This document shows positions 16,058 to 25,652 of a stretch of DNA of 40,745 bases, one piece after another. The DNA lies in the NCBI GenBank assembly GCA_017536765.1, contig JAFXGV010000064.1, positions 1 to 40,745 on the forward strand, read 5' to 3'. Source of the DNA: Bacteroidaceae bacterium (GTDB lineage: Bacteria > Bacteroidota > Bacteroidia > Bacteroidales > Bacteroidaceae). The notes below the pieces were generated by a model, which saw nothing but the letters and a program-made list of their open reading frames with translations, did not search any database and was not told the DNA's origin. Position 1 is the first letter of the stretch. The number at the start of each line of letters is the position of its first letter. Position numbers and translations under genes: made by a program.

Positions 16058-17899
16058 ATGGAAAAGGAAAAAGAGAAACTATTTAGTGAATTCTCGCCTG
16101 TTACCGCAGAGAGCTGGAAAGAAAAGATTGTAGAGGACCTCAAGGGTGCCGACTACGACAAGAAGATGATATGGAGAACAAGCGAGGGATTCAACGTGAA
16201 CCCGTTCTACCGCAAAGAAGATATAACAGAGGGCATTGCCAATGCATTGCCCGGGGAGTTCCCCTACATACGCGGCTGCAAGGCCGACAACAAATGGCTC
16301 ATAAGAACCGAACTAACCACCGACAACCCCGCCGAGGCTAACGAAAAAGCGCACAAGCTCATTAAGGAGGGCGTTACATCCATTGGCTTCAAAGTAAAGG
16401 GCAAGATGGTGTCGGCCGAATTTGTGGAGCAGTTGCTTGCAGGCATAGATGCCGAGGCGGTGGAGCTGAACTTCGACGTATGCCTCAAGCGCACCGCCGA
16501 TTTCGCCACCCACTTTGTTGCCCACTGCAAAGCACAAGGGTTCAACCTTGCCAACGTGCGCGGCTCGCTCAACTACGATCCCATAGGCAAGGAGCTGTGC
16601 AAGGGAGTGGCCATAGAGGATTACGCACAAACGGCAAAAGCCATCATTGAGGCTGTACAGGAGCTGCCGCAGTTCCGTTGCCTTGCCGTGAACAGCGCAA
16701 AGCTGTGCAACAGCGGCGCATACATAACACAGGAACTTGGTTATGCCCTTGCTTGGGGCAACGACTATATGCAGGCTGTCACCGAGGCCGGTGTACCCGC
16801 CGATGTGGCTGCACGCAGCATAAAGTTCAATATGGGAATATTGAGCAATTTCTTTATGGAGATTGCAAAATTCCGCGCGGCGCGTATGCTGTGGGCCAAG
16901 ATTGCCGAGCAATACACCCCCTGCAAAGAGAGCTGCAAGATGGCTGTTCACGCCGAAACCACATCGTTCAACCTCACCCTGTTCGACTCATACGTGAATA
17001 TGCTGCGCACACAGACCGAGGCTATGAGCGCGGCCATTGCAGGAGTGGATTCAATCACCGTGAGGCCATACGACTCGGTATATGAAACACCCACCGACTT
17101 TGCCGTGAGAATAGCCAAGAACCAGCAGCTCATTCTCAAGCACGAGAGCCACATAGATGCCGTGGCCGACCCCGCAGGCGGCTCGTACTACGTGGAGAGC
17201 CTCACTGCCTCAATAGCAAAAGAGGCTTGGAGAATATTCCTGGAGAGTGAAGAGAACGACGGCTTCCAGGCTATGGTAAGAAGCGGCAAGATACAGGAGA
17301 TAATGGAAAAGACAGGCGACGACCGCCGCACCGCTCTTGCACGCCGCAAGGAGATACTGCTTGGCACCAACCAGTACCCCAACTTCAGCGAGACATCGGA
17401 GGGTAAAACACCTATGGAGGAGAGATGTGCCTGTGGCGGGCACTCACACTCTTGCGGCGGGCTCAAAGCCACCCGCCTGGGCGAGGAGTTTGAGCAGCTG
17501 CGCCTTGCAACCGAGGCAAGCGGCCGCCGCCCCAAAGCGTTTATGCTCACAATAGGCAACCTTGCAATGAGGCAGGCAAGAGCACAGTTCTCTTGCAATT
17601 TCCTTGCAGCGGCAGGCTACGAGGTTATCGACAATCTTGGTTTCAAGAGCGTCGAGGAGGGCGCAAAAGCAGCCTTGGAAGCAGAGGCCGACATTGTGGT
17701 TATCTGTTCGAGCGACGATGAGTATGCGCAGTATGCAATCCCCGCCTACGAGGCTGTAAAGGATAAAGCGATATTCATTGTGGCAGGCGCTCCCGCCTGC
17801 AGCGAGGAGCTGAAAGCTGCCGGCATCGACAACTTTATTCACGTGAGAGTAAACGTATTGGAGACCTTGAAGGCTCTTAACGCCAAGTTGGGTATTTAA
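16058..17899 (+). CDS. mutA: Methylmalonyl-CoA mutase small subunit
   Basis: A 613-residue MutA-type subunit, which pairs with MutB to interconvert succinyl-CoA and methylmalonyl-CoA in the propionate pathway. The TIM-barrel part (to about residue 450) includes [25 protein letters not shown] and [13 protein letters not shown]. The C-terminal Rossmann-like domain (about 480-613) lacks the DxHxxG cobalamin-binding motif, as expected for the non-catalytic subunit. A short Cys/His cluster, C457-A-C-G-G-H-S-H-S-C466, sits in the linker between the two domains, and I do not recall it as a general family feature. The gene is 12 bp upstream of mutB. Confidence 0.95.
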   Translation: MEKEKEKLFSEFSPVTAESWKEKIVEDLKGADYDKKMIWRTSEGFNVNPFYRKEDITEGIANALPGEFPYIRGCKADNKWLIRTELTTDNPAEANEKAHKLIKEGVTSIGFKVKGKMVSAEFVEQLLAGIDAEAVELNFDVCLKRTADFATHFVAHCKAQGFNLANVRGSLNYDPIGKELCKGVAIEDYAQTAKAIIEAVQELPQFRCLAVNSAKLCNSGAYITQELGYALAWGNDYMQAVTEAGVPADVAARSIKFNMGILSNFFMEIAKFRAARMLWAKIAEQYTPCKESCKMAVHAETTSFNLTLFDSYVNMLRTQTEAMSAAIAGVDSITVRPYDSVYETPTDFAVRIAKNQQLILKHESHIDAVADPAGGSYYVESLTASIAKEAWRIFLESEENDGFQAMVRSGKIQEIMEKTGDDRRTALARRKEILLGTNQYPNFSETSEGKTPMEERCACGGHSHSCGGLKATRLGEEFEQLRLATEASGRRPKAFMLTIGNLAMRQARAQFSCNFLAAAGYEVIDNLGFKSVEEGAKAALEAEADIVVICSSDDEYAQYAIPAYEAVKDKAIFIVAGAPACSEELKAAGIDNFIHVRVNVLETLKALNAKLGI

Positions 17900-17911
17900 C
17901 AAGAATGAACT

Positions 17912-20047
17912 ATGAGAAGAGATTTCAGCAACATAGATATATTTGCAGGCTGCACAGCCTCAACAACAGCCCCCGCCGCAAACAACGAAGTGTGGGAAAC
18001 AGCCGAACACATAAACGTAAAACCGGTTTACACAGCCGATGACCTCAAAGAGATGGAGCACCTGGACTACGCGGCAGGCTTGCCCCCATTCCTGCGCGGC
18101 CCCTACTCTATGATGTATACATTCCGCCCGTGGACAATAAGGCAGTATGCAGGCTTTTCCACCGCCGAAGAGAGCAACGCCTTCTACCGCCGCAACCTTG
18201 CATCGGGCCAGAAGGGCCTCTCGGTGGCATTCGACCTGCCCACACACCGCGGATACAACCCCGATAACGAGCGCGTGGTGGGCGACGTGGGAAAAGCCGG
18301 TGTGTCAATATGCTGTATGGAGAATATGGAGCAGCTGTTCGATGGAATTCCATTGAACAAGATGTCGGTATCAATGACTATGAACGGTGCCGTACTGCCC
18401 GTGCTCGCGTTCTACATAAACGCCGCACTTGAGCAGGGTGCAAAGCTCGAGGAGATGGCCGGCACCATACAGAACGACATCCTCAAAGAGTTTATGGTGC
18501 GCAACACCTATATATACCCGCCTGCATTCTCAATGCGCATAATAAGCGACATTTTCGCATACACATCGCAGAAGATGCCCAAATTCAACTCAATATCAAT
18601 TTCGGGCTACCATATGCAGGAGGCCGGCGCATCGGCCGACATTGAGTTGGCATACACCCTTGCCGACGGATTGGAGTATGTGCGTGCAGGTGTGAACGCC
18701 GGCATTGACATCGATGCTTTTGCACCCCGCCTGTCGTTCTTCTGGGGCATAGGTATGAACCCATTCATGGAGATTGCCAAAATGCGCGCGGCACGTATGC
18801 TGTGGGCCAAGATTATAAAGCAGTTCAACCCCAAGAACCCCAAGTCTATGGCACTGCGCACACACTGCCAGACATCGGGCTGGTCGCTCACCGAGCAGGA
18901 CCCCTTCAACAACGTGGGCCGCACAGTCATAGAGGCTATGAGCGCGGCAATGGGACACACCCAGTCGCTGCACACAAATGCGCTCGACGAGGCTATAGCC
19001 CTGCCCACCGACTTTTCGGCACGTATTGCCCGCAACACACAGATTTACCTGCAAGAGGAGACAAACATCTGCCGCGTAATCGATCCTTGGGGAGGTTCAT
19101 ACTATGTGGAGAGCCTTACAAAGGAGATTGCCGAGAAGGCTTGGAAACTCATTCAGGAGATTGAGGAGCTTGGCGGTATGGCAAAGGCCATTGAGACAGG
19201 CATTCCCAAGATGCGCATTGAGGAGGCTGCTGCACGCACACAGGCACGCATTGATAGCGGCAAGCAGATTATTGTGGGCACAAACGCATATTGCCTCGAC
19301 GAGGAGGAGCCCATCGACATTTTGGAGATTGACAACACCGCAGTGCGCGAGGAGCAGCTTGCAGCCATCGAGCGCAACCGCAAGAATCGCGACGAGGCAG
19401 CAGTGAAAGCCGCCCTCGACAAGATTACCGAGTGTGCAAAGAGCGGCAAGGGCAACCTGCTGGAGGCTGCAGTGGAGGCAGCCGGCTTGCGTGCCACATT
19501 GGGAGAGATTTCAGACGCTTGCGAGGCTGTCGCAGGGCGTTACAAAGCAATCATAAGAACAATTTCAGGAGTGTATTCAGCAGAGAGCAAAGACGATGCA
19601 AGCTTCAAGGAGGCTTGCCGCCTCACCGAGGAGTTTGCAAAGAGAGAGGGCCGTCGCCCCCGTGTGATGATAGCCAAAATGGGCCAGGACGGCCACGACC
19701 GCGGCGCCAAGGTGGTGGCAACGGGCTATGCCGACTGCGGCTTCGACGTGGATATGGGAATGCTTTTCCAAACACCCGCCGAGGTTGCCAAGCAGGCTGT
19801 GGAGAACGATGTTCACGCGGTGGGTGTGTCATCGCTTGCCGCAGGCCACAAAACACTTGTGCCGCAGCTCATTGAGGAGCTTGCGAAGTTAGGGCGTGAG
19901 GATATCCTGGTGTTTGCAGGCGGCGTTATCCCTGCACAGGACTACGATTTCCTCTATCGTGCAGGCGTTGCAGGCATCTTCGGCCCCGGAACAAGCGTGG
20001 CAAAGGCAGCTTGCGAACTTATGAACATACTGCTTGATGTAGAATAA
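17912..20047 (+). CDS. mutB: Methylmalonyl-CoA mutase large (catalytic) subunit
   Basis: A 711-residue catalytic subunit that uses adenosylcobalamin to rearrange methylmalonyl-CoA and succinyl-CoA by a radical route. The substrate-binding TIM barrel spans about residues 40-560 ([71 protein letters not shown]). The C-terminal B12 domain carries [17 protein letters not shown] with the cobalt-ligand His595, then [10 protein letters not shown] and FGPGTS. The length is normal for the family. No chaperone (MeaB) or epimerase gene is next to it; topB follows after 10 bp. Confidence 0.98.
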   Translation: MRRDFSNIDIFAGCTASTTAPAANNEVWETAEHINVKPVYTADDLKEMEHLDYAAGLPPFLRGPYSMMYTFRPWTIRQYAGFSTAEESNAFYRRNLASGQKGLSVAFDLPTHRGYNPDNERVVGDVGKAGVSICCMENMEQLFDGIPLNKMSVSMTMNGAVLPVLAFYINAALEQGAKLEEMAGTIQNDILKEFMVRNTYIYPPAFSMRIISDIFAYTSQKMPKFNSISISGYHMQEAGASADIELAYTLADGLEYVRAGVNAGIDIDAFAPRLSFFWGIGMNPFMEIAKMRAARMLWAKIIKQFNPKNPKSMALRTHCQTSGWSLTEQDPFNNVGRTVIEAMSAAMGHTQSLHTNALDEAIALPTDFSARIARNTQIYLQEETNICRVIDPWGGSYYVESLTKEIAEKAWKLIQEIEELGGMAKAIETGIPKMRIEEAAARTQARIDSGKQIIVGTNAYCLDEEEPIDILEIDNTAVREEQLAAIERNRKNRDEAAVKAALDKITECAKSGKGNLLEAAVEAAGLRATLGEISDACEAVAGRYKAIIRTISGVYSAESKDDASFKEACRLTEEFAKREGRRPRVMIAKMGQDGHDRGAKVVATGYADCGFDVDMGMLFQTPAEVAKQAVENDVHAVGVSSLAAGHKTLVPQLIEELAKLGREDILVFAGGVIPAQDYDFLYRAGVAGIFGPGTSVAKAACELMNILLDVE

Positions 20048-20057
20048 ACCGCACAAT

Positions 20058-21848
20058 ATGATTGTATGTATTGCGGAGAAGCCCTCCGTTGCCAAAGAGA
20101 TAGCCGATGTATTGGGCGCAAAGAACAGGCACGAGGGATTCTACGAGGGCAACGGGTATCAGGTAACCTGGACATTCGGACATCTTTGCACGCTCAAAGA
20201 GCCGGGCGACTATACCCCTATGTGGCAACGTTGGAGCCTCGGCAGCCTGCCTATGGTGCCTCCGCGCTTTGGAATAAAGCTCATAAACGACAAAGGAATA
20301 GAGAGGCAGTTCGCCGTTATTGAGAAACTTATGCAGGCCGCCGATGGTATAATAAACTGCGGCGATGCCGGCCAGGAGGGTGAGCTCATACAGCGCTGGG
20401 TAATCCAAAAGGCGCAAGCCAAATGCCCCGTGAAGCGTTTGTGGGTGTCGTCGCTCACCGACGAGGCTATACGCGAAGGGTTCGGCACCCTAAAGGACCA
20501 GAGCGAGTACCAGCCGCTCTACGAAGCAGGACTTTCGCGCGCCATAGGCGACTGGCTTTTAGGAATGAACGCCACACGGCTATACACGCTCAAGTATGGA
20601 AAGAACCGCCAGGTGTTATCCATCGGGCGCGTGCAGACACCTACCCTTGCTCTTGTGGTGAAACGCCATTTCGAAATTGTAAATTTCGTTCCCAAACAGT
20701 ATTGGGAGCTGAAGACCACCTACCGCAACACCACCTTCAGCGCCGCCAAAGGCAGGTTCGAAAGCATTGAGGAGGCACAGGAGGCATTGAAAAAGATATC
20801 CGATGCCCCGTTCACCGTAACCGACGTGACAGCCAAGAACGGCACCGAACTGCCGCCGCGCCTCTACGACCTCACATCGTTGCAGGTAGATTGCAACAAG
20901 AAGTTCGGGTTAAGTGCCGAGGTTACCTTGCAAACCATACAGTCGCTCTACGAAAAAAAGATAACCACATACCCCCGCGTAGATACCACTTACCTGAGCG
21001 ACGATATTTACCCCAAATGCCCTGCCATACTCAAAGGGCTGCGCGACTACCAACAACTGACAGCGCCGCTTGCAGCAGGGCCGCTGCTGAAATCGAAAAA
21101 GGTATTCGACAATAAGAAGGTGACCGACCACCACGCCATCACACCCACAGGGGTATATCCGCAGGGGCTCACCGACCTGGAGAAAAAGGTATATGACCTC
21201 ATAGCGAAGCACTTTATTGCGGTATTCTACCCCGACTGCAAATTCCGCACAACCACCGTACAGGGCGAGAGCAACGGCGTACCATTCAAAACCACAGGCA
21301 AGGAGATAACCGAACCCGGGTGGAGGGTGATTTTTGCAGGTGAAACAGCCGATGAAAAGGAGGAAAAAGAGAAGATTCTTCCCCATTTCACGAAGGGTGA
21401 GAGCGGGCCGCACACACCCGACCTTGCCGAAAAGTGGACCACCGCTCCAAAGCCCTACACCGAGGCCACCCTGCTGCGCGCAATGGAAACCGCGGGCAAA
21501 CTGGTTGACAACGAGGAGTTGCGCGATGCTATGAAGGAGAACGGCATAGGCCGCCCATCCACACGCGCCAACATCATAGAAACCCTTTTCAAACGCGGAT
21601 ATATGAGGCGTGAGAAGAAGAACATAGCCGCCACCCCCACCGGCATAGAGCTCATAGGCATAATAAAGAACGAACTGCTTAAGAGCGCCGAACTCACAGG
21701 ACAGTGGGAGAAGAAACTGCGCGACATCGAGAAACGGCAGTACGAGGCAAAAACCTTCATAGACGAACTCAAGGTAATGCTCAACAATGTGGTAAAAGAG
21801 GTGCTCAGCGACAACAGCACAATGGGCAACCTCGCTAAAAATGATTAA
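20058..21848 (+). CDS. topB: DNA topoisomerase III
   Basis: A 596-residue type IA topoisomerase, which unlinks single-stranded DNA crossings during replication and recombination. The N-terminal TOPRIM domain begins MIVCIAEKPSVAKEIADVLG and includes INCGDAGQEGELIQRW. The active-site tyrosine is Tyr305 in ITTYPRVDTTYLS. The later NGIGRPSTRANIIETL and ATPTGIELI motifs confirm the family. It ends soon after the core, with no C-terminal zinc fingers, so it is shorter than E. coli TopB (653). It starts 10 bp after mutB, which looks like operon linkage without an obvious functional link. Confidence 0.95.
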   Translation: MIVCIAEKPSVAKEIADVLGAKNRHEGFYEGNGYQVTWTFGHLCTLKEPGDYTPMWQRWSLGSLPMVPPRFGIKLINDKGIERQFAVIEKLMQAADGIINCGDAGQEGELIQRWVIQKAQAKCPVKRLWVSSLTDEAIREGFGTLKDQSEYQPLYEAGLSRAIGDWLLGMNATRLYTLKYGKNRQVLSIGRVQTPTLALVVKRHFEIVNFVPKQYWELKTTYRNTTFSAAKGRFESIEEAQEALKKISDAPFTVTDVTAKNGTELPPRLYDLTSLQVDCNKKFGLSAEVTLQTIQSLYEKKITTYPRVDTTYLSDDIYPKCPAILKGLRDYQQLTAPLAAGPLLKSKKVFDNKKVTDHHAITPTGVYPQGLTDLEKKVYDLIAKHFIAVFYPDCKFRTTTVQGESNGVPFKTTGKEITEPGWRVIFAGETADEKEEKEKILPHFTKGESGPHTPDLAEKWTTAPKPYTEATLLRAMETAGKLVDNEELRDAMKENGIGRPSTRANIIETLFKRGYMRREKKNIAATPTGIELIGIIKNELLKSAELTGQWEKKLRDIEKRQYEAKTFIDELKVMLNNVVKEVLSDNSTMGNLAKND

Positions 21849-21915
21849 CAAAAGGGAACCTTATATAATATTCGGGCAAAAAATGAGTTATTAAATCACA
21901 CGAGATAATAACAGG

Positions 21916-23904
21916 ATGAGAATAATAATATCATATAGCATACTGCTCCTTGCGATATTTGCAACAATATCGTGCGGCAGCGAAAAGGCAATACGAAAAG
22001 GCGACCAGTATGCAGCCGTGAACGAATATTACGAGGCTGCAAAGCAATACAAGAAAGCCTATCGCAAGATTCCCGCAAAGGACAAAAAGAAACGCGCCGT
22101 GGTTGCGTGGAAATTGGGAGAGTGCTACCGCAAGAGCAACAATGCGGTGCGTGCCGTGGGAGCATATATGAATGCCGTGCGCTACAAATACCCCGACTCG
22201 CTTGCGCTGCGCCACCTTGCCGATGCCCAGGTGGAAAAGGGCGACTACAAGGATGCCGTAAAGAACTACGAGGAGTACCTGAAGCTCAACGGCAACGACA
22301 ATCTTGCCATTGTGGGCCTGCAGGCCGCCAGACAGTCGCTCGAGTGGAAGAAGAACCCCAACCGCTATATTGTAAAAAAAGCAAAGGAGCTGAACGGGCA
22401 GCGCAGCGACTACTGCCCAATGTATGTGGGTGACGACACCACTATGATAGTAATCACATCAACCCGCAAGGAGGCAAAAGGCGAGGATTTGAGCGGCATA
22501 ACAGGACAAAAAAGCGCCGACATATTCCTCACGCGCCGCGACGACAAGGGCAAGTGGCAAAAGACCGAGGTTATAGAGAGTGAGATAAACAGCGAGCACG
22601 AGGATGGTGCCTGCGCCTTCACCCCCGACGGCAAAACGATGTATTTCACCCGCTGTGTAACCGACAACCAACATCCGCGCTACGCGGCAATATACAGCAG
22701 CAGCCGCAGCGATGCATCGTGGAGCGGAGTGAAAAAGGTTGAGATATCGAAAGACACACTCTCTTCGTTTGCCCACCCCGCAGTATCGCCCGACGGAGAG
22801 TGGCTCTACTTCACATCCGATATGGCCGGCGGCTATGGCGGTTTCGACCTTTGGAGATATTATATAGGAGAGAGCAAGGCAATGCAGGAGATCGTGGAGA
22901 ATTTAGGCAGCGCCATAAACACCGAGGGCGACGAGCAGTTCCCCGCCTTCGGCCCGCAGGGCGAGTTGTTCTTTTCATCCGACGGCTATCCCGGTATGGG
23001 CGGCCTCGACATCTACAGCGCCAAGCAACTGAACGACAGCACCTGGAGCGTGAGCAACCTTATGGCACCTATGAACTCCAATGGCGACGATTTCGGCATC
23101 ACATTCGCACCCGGGCTGTACCGCGGCTATTTCTCGTCGAACAGGGGGGATGCACGCGGCTGGGACCACATATACTCGTTCCTGCTGCCCGAAACCGTGC
23201 ACACCCTTTACGGCTGGGTATATGAAAAAGATGGTTACGAACTGCCCAATGCCATTATACATATGGTGGGCAAGGATGGCACAAACACAAACATAAGCGT
23301 AATGAAGGATGGCTCCTATTCGGTGCGCGTGACACCCGGAGTGGATTACGTGCTGCTGGGCACCTGTAAAGGTTATTTGAACACAATGCAGGAGCTATCG
23401 ACCGACAGCATAGAGGGCACGGTGCGCTACCAGCGCGATTTTGCACTGCCATCAATCACACGCCCCGTGCTCATAGACAACATCTTCTATGAGTTTGACA
23501 AAGCAACGCTGACAGCAGAGTCGGAGGCATCGCTCGACGAACTCATCAAACTGCTGAATCTGAATCCCAACGTGACAATAGAATTGAGCTCGCATTGCGA
23601 CTACAAGGGCAGTGACGGGTACAACATACGCCTGTCACAGGCCCGTGCCGAATCGGTTGTGAATTACCTTATTAAAGGAGGTATTGAGGCCGAGCGCCTC
23701 ACGGCCAAAGGATATGGCGAGGAGAAACCGAAGATTGTGCACAAGAAGCTCACCGAGAAGGTTCCTTTCCTAAAAGAGGGCGATGTGCTCACCGAGGATT
23801 TCATAAAAAACCTAGAAGACGAAGAGCAACAGGAGATATGCAACCAGCTTAACCGCCGCACGGAGTTCCAGGTATTGCGCACAACATACAACCTGTACAA
23901 ATAA
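21916..23904 (+). CDS. porE: PorE-like OmpA-family lipoprotein (T9SS)
   Basis: A 662-residue outer-membrane-associated lipoprotein. A lipobox-like end of the signal peptide puts the lipid on Cys20 (ATISCGSEK). It then has TPR-like helices (about 25-130), a PD40/WD40-type beta-propeller (about 145-400, with repeated SPDGEWLYFTSDMAGGYGG-like blades), a carboxypeptidase-regulatory-like domain (about 410-490) and an OmpA peptidoglycan-binding domain (about 510-655). The diaminopimelate-binding pair is intact as Asp562 and Arg577. This four-domain order is that of P. gingivalis PorE (PG1058), which anchors the type IX secretion machine to peptidoglycan. Other OmpA/WD40 proteins exist, so the T9SS role is inference. 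A perfect terminator follows. Confidence 0.8.
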   Translation: MRIIISYSILLLAIFATISCGSEKAIRKGDQYAAVNEYYEAAKQYKKAYRKIPAKDKKKRAVVAWKLGECYRKSNNAVRAVGAYMNAVRYKYPDSLALRHLADAQVEKGDYKDAVKNYEEYLKLNGNDNLAIVGLQAARQSLEWKKNPNRYIVKKAKELNGQRSDYCPMYVGDDTTMIVITSTRKEAKGEDLSGITGQKSADIFLTRRDDKGKWQKTEVIESEINSEHEDGACAFTPDGKTMYFTRCVTDNQHPRYAAIYSSSRSDASWSGVKKVEISKDTLSSFAHPAVSPDGEWLYFTSDMAGGYGGFDLWRYYIGESKAMQEIVENLGSAINTEGDEQFPAFGPQGELFFSSDGYPGMGGLDIYSAKQLNDSTWSVSNLMAPMNSNGDDFGITFAPGLYRGYFSSNRGDARGWDHIYSFLLPETVHTLYGWVYEKDGYELPNAIIHMVGKDGTNTNISVMKDGSYSVRVTPGVDYVLLGTCKGYLNTMQELSTDSIEGTVRYQRDFALPSITRPVLIDNIFYEFDKATLTAESEASLDELIKLLNLNPNVTIELSSHCDYKGSDGYNIRLSQARAESVVNYLIKGGIEAERLTAKGYGEEKPKIVHKKLTEKVPFLKEGDVLTEDFIKNLEDEEQQEICNQLNRRTEFQVLRTTYNLYK

Positions 23905-23941
23905 CAAAAGTAACGAGGCCCGCAGACCTCGTTACTTTTGT
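23904..23941. terminator. Bidirectional terminator, porE-like / ruvC
   Basis: A perfect 15-bp inverted repeat (ACAAAAGTAACGAGG at 23904-23918, complement at 23927-23941) with an 8-nt loop. It starts at the last base of the porE-like stop codon and ends 5 bp before the ruvC stop. Confidence 0.88.
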
Positions 23942-23946
23942 ATATC

Positions 23947-24525
23947 TTATTGCTTTATCTTGTCACTGTTCTTACGGGCGAAATCGGCCCAGCTGCTGTA
24001 CTTTACACCCTGCACAGGGTTGTTGCGCTGCAGATAGTGGCAGAAGGCGGCTCCAAGTGCATCGGTGGCATCCATAAAACGGGGCATATCCTCGTTCGAG
24101 ATATTGAGCATTCGGCGTAGCATCTCGGCAACCTGGTGTTTAGAGGCCGAACCGTTGCCCGTTATGGCCATCTTTATTTTAAGCGGGGCATATTCGTGTA
24201 TGGGCACGTCGCGACTTATGGCGGCGGCAATGGCCACACCCTGCGCACGGCCAAGCTTGAGCATACTCTGCACATTCTTGCCAAAGAAGGGGGCCTCAAT
24301 GGCAAGTTCATCGGGCAGAAAAGAATTTATGAGCCCCTGCACGCGGGTGAATATCTCGCCTAACTTTATATAGCTGTCGTGGCACTTGCGTAGGTCTATC
24401 ACGCCCATAGCTATGAGGCGCGCACGGTTACCGTTCACGCCTATGAAGGCATATCCCATAAGGTTGGTACCGGGGTCTATGCCCATAATCACCCTGTCAT
24501 CGGTGGGAGTGGCAGGCTGCTGCAT
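23947..24525 (-). CDS. ruvC: Holliday junction resolvase RuvC
   Basis: A 192-residue RuvC endonuclease, which makes paired nicks in four-way junctions during recombination. The acidic active-site residues are visible: Asp17 in [14 protein letters not shown], the Glu in [12 protein letters not shown] and the Asp pair in [15 protein letters not shown] chose the ATG at 24525 because the 58 extra upstream residues of the open frame overlap the phosphatase gene and do not match RuvC. A second start at 24486 (MGIDPGTN) would give a shorter N-terminus. It is the last gene of cdd-phosphatase-ruvC, 2 bp after the previous stop. Confidence 0.95.
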   Translation of the reverse strand: MQQPATPTDDRVIMGIDPGTNLMGYAFIGVNGNRARLIAMGVIDLRKCHDSYIKLGEIFTRVQGLINSFLPDELAIEAPFFGKNVQSMLKLGRAQGVAIAAAISRDVPIHEYAPLKIKMAITGNGSASKHQVAEMLRRMLNISNEDMPRFMDATDALGAAFCHYLQRNNPVQGVKYSSWADFARKNSDKIKQ

Positions 24526-24527
24526 AG

Positions 24528-25004
24528 TCAAAAACCGAGATAAGTGAGTAACCCGCGGCAACCGCTCTCTATCTCCTTGTAGGTGGTGGAGAAATCGCCG
24601 TGATACCAGGGATCGGAAATGTCGGCACCCGAAAGCGGAGATGCATTGCCCGTCTCGTGGCAAGATGCAAAGTCGAGCAGTTTCCACACCTTGCCGCAAT
24701 CGACAGGCAGGGAGCGCATATTCCTTATGTTATAATCCTCCATAACGATAATCATATCGTATGCCGCAAAATCGGCCTGCGTGATGCGGCGGGCAAGCTT
24801 GCCGTCACACGATATTCCGTGGCGGGCAAGCTCACGCACTGCCGGCGGATAGACTGCATTGCCAATCTCCTCGCTGCTTGTGGCAGCCGATTCTATATGC
24901 AACCGACCTGCCACACCGGCCTCATCCGCTATGTTTTTCATAATAAACTCGGCCATCGGGGAACGGCATATGTTCCCGTGGCACACAAAAAGTATCTTTT
25001 TCAT
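24528..25004 (-). CDS. Low-molecular-weight protein-tyrosine phosphatase
   Basis: A 158-residue LMW-PTP. The P-loop C8-H-G-N-I-C-R14-S is at the N-terminus ([17 protein letters not shown]), and the general-acid aspartate lies in [15 protein letters not shown], which carries the usual DP pair. It removes phosphate from phosphotyrosine; in other bacteria some members are linked to exopolysaccharide kinases, but no tyrosine kinase is next to it here. Its ATG overlaps the stop of cdd by 4 bp, so the two are translationally coupled. Confidence 0.94.
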   Translation of the reverse strand: MKKILFVCHGNICRSPMAEFIMKNIADEAGVAGRLHIESAATSSEEIGNAVYPPAVRELARHGISCDGKLARRITQADFAAYDMIIVMEDYNIRNMRSLPVDCGKVWKLLDFASCHETGNASPLSGADISDPWYHGDFSTTYKEIESGCRGLLTYLGF

Positions 25005-25486
25005 TCGTCAAGGAAAGAGGCATCGAAAGTGAGGGGCAGGAGGGCCTTTATACCATCCTCCACCACATAGCACTCTCTTGTGCCATAAAGAATTATCCTA
25101 ATAGTTCTGTTGTATCGTTTTTCTGTTTCTAAAATTACCTGACGGCAGGCCCCGCAAGGCGGAATAGGCATTGCCAACTCGCCATTTTCGGTGCGTGCCG
25201 CTATTGCAAGGGTGAGCACCGCCCTGTCGGGGTATTGCGAATTGGCCCAAAAGAGCGTTGTACGCTCGGCACAAAGCCCCGATGGATAGGCCGCATTTTC
25301 CTGGTTACTGCCCTTTACAATAACACCGCCCTCAAGACGCACGGCTGCGCCTACATTGAATTTTGAATATACCGCATAGCTGTTGGCTGTGGCAGCACGG
25401 GCTGCATCCACTACCTCCTTGTCCTCGGGCATCAACTCCTCATATGCACAAACCACAACTTTTGTCTGCAATACCATCTCTTTCAT
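25001..25486 (-). CDS. cdd: Cytidine deaminase
   Basis: A 161-residue cytidine deaminase, converting cytidine and deoxycytidine to uridines in pyrimidine salvage. The zinc site is formed by Cys in GLCAERTTLFWA, with the catalytic Glu, and the two Cys of MPIPPCGACRQVI; this is the three-cysteine, tetrameric type. The FNVGAAVRL and NQENAAYPSG substrate motifs are present. I use the ATG at 25486: it is preceded by a strong Shine-Dalgarno (AAAGGAGG, 7 nt spacing), which decides the start over an in-frame TTG at 25492. It is the first gene of the cdd-phosphatase-ruvC operon. Confidence 0.95.
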   Translation of the reverse strand: MKEMVLQTKVVVCAYEELMPEDKEVVDAARAATANSYAVYSKFNVGAAVRLEGGVIVKGSNQENAAYPSGLCAERTTLFWANSQYPDRAVLTLAIAARTENGELAMPIPPCGACRQVILETEKRYNRTIRIILYGTRECYVVEDGIKALLPLTFDASFLDE

Positions 25487-25493
25487 AAGCAAA

Positions 25494-25501
25494 CCTCCTT
25501 T
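25494..25501 (-). promoter_or_regulatory. Strong Shine-Dalgarno before cdd
   Basis: The minus strand reads AAAGGAGG TTTGCTT ATG. This is a near-perfect anti-16S match at ideal spacing, whereas the other starts I inspected in this window (ilvE, mnmA, mutB, dnaX, first OmpA-like gene) have none. It fixes the cdd start codon. Confidence 0.8.
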
Positions 25502-25652
25502 AATTTATATACTGCCGCAGCAGTACGTTAATCCATTATATCTACAAATCTCTTTTATGTATAACAAAATAATCTGTAGAATAGTGCGAAGATAACTAAA
25601 TTGTTGCGTAAAATCAATTTATTCCTTTATTTTGTAGGCCAAATAAATTTTT

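Noticed and set aside
16313..16951. 212-aa open frame antisense to mutA
   Set aside because: Contained in a clear mutA gene; no known domain and no start context.
20910..21851. 313-aa open frame antisense to topB
   Set aside because: It lies wholly within topB, which is firmly identified; the translation has no recognisable domain and arises from GC-rich third positions.
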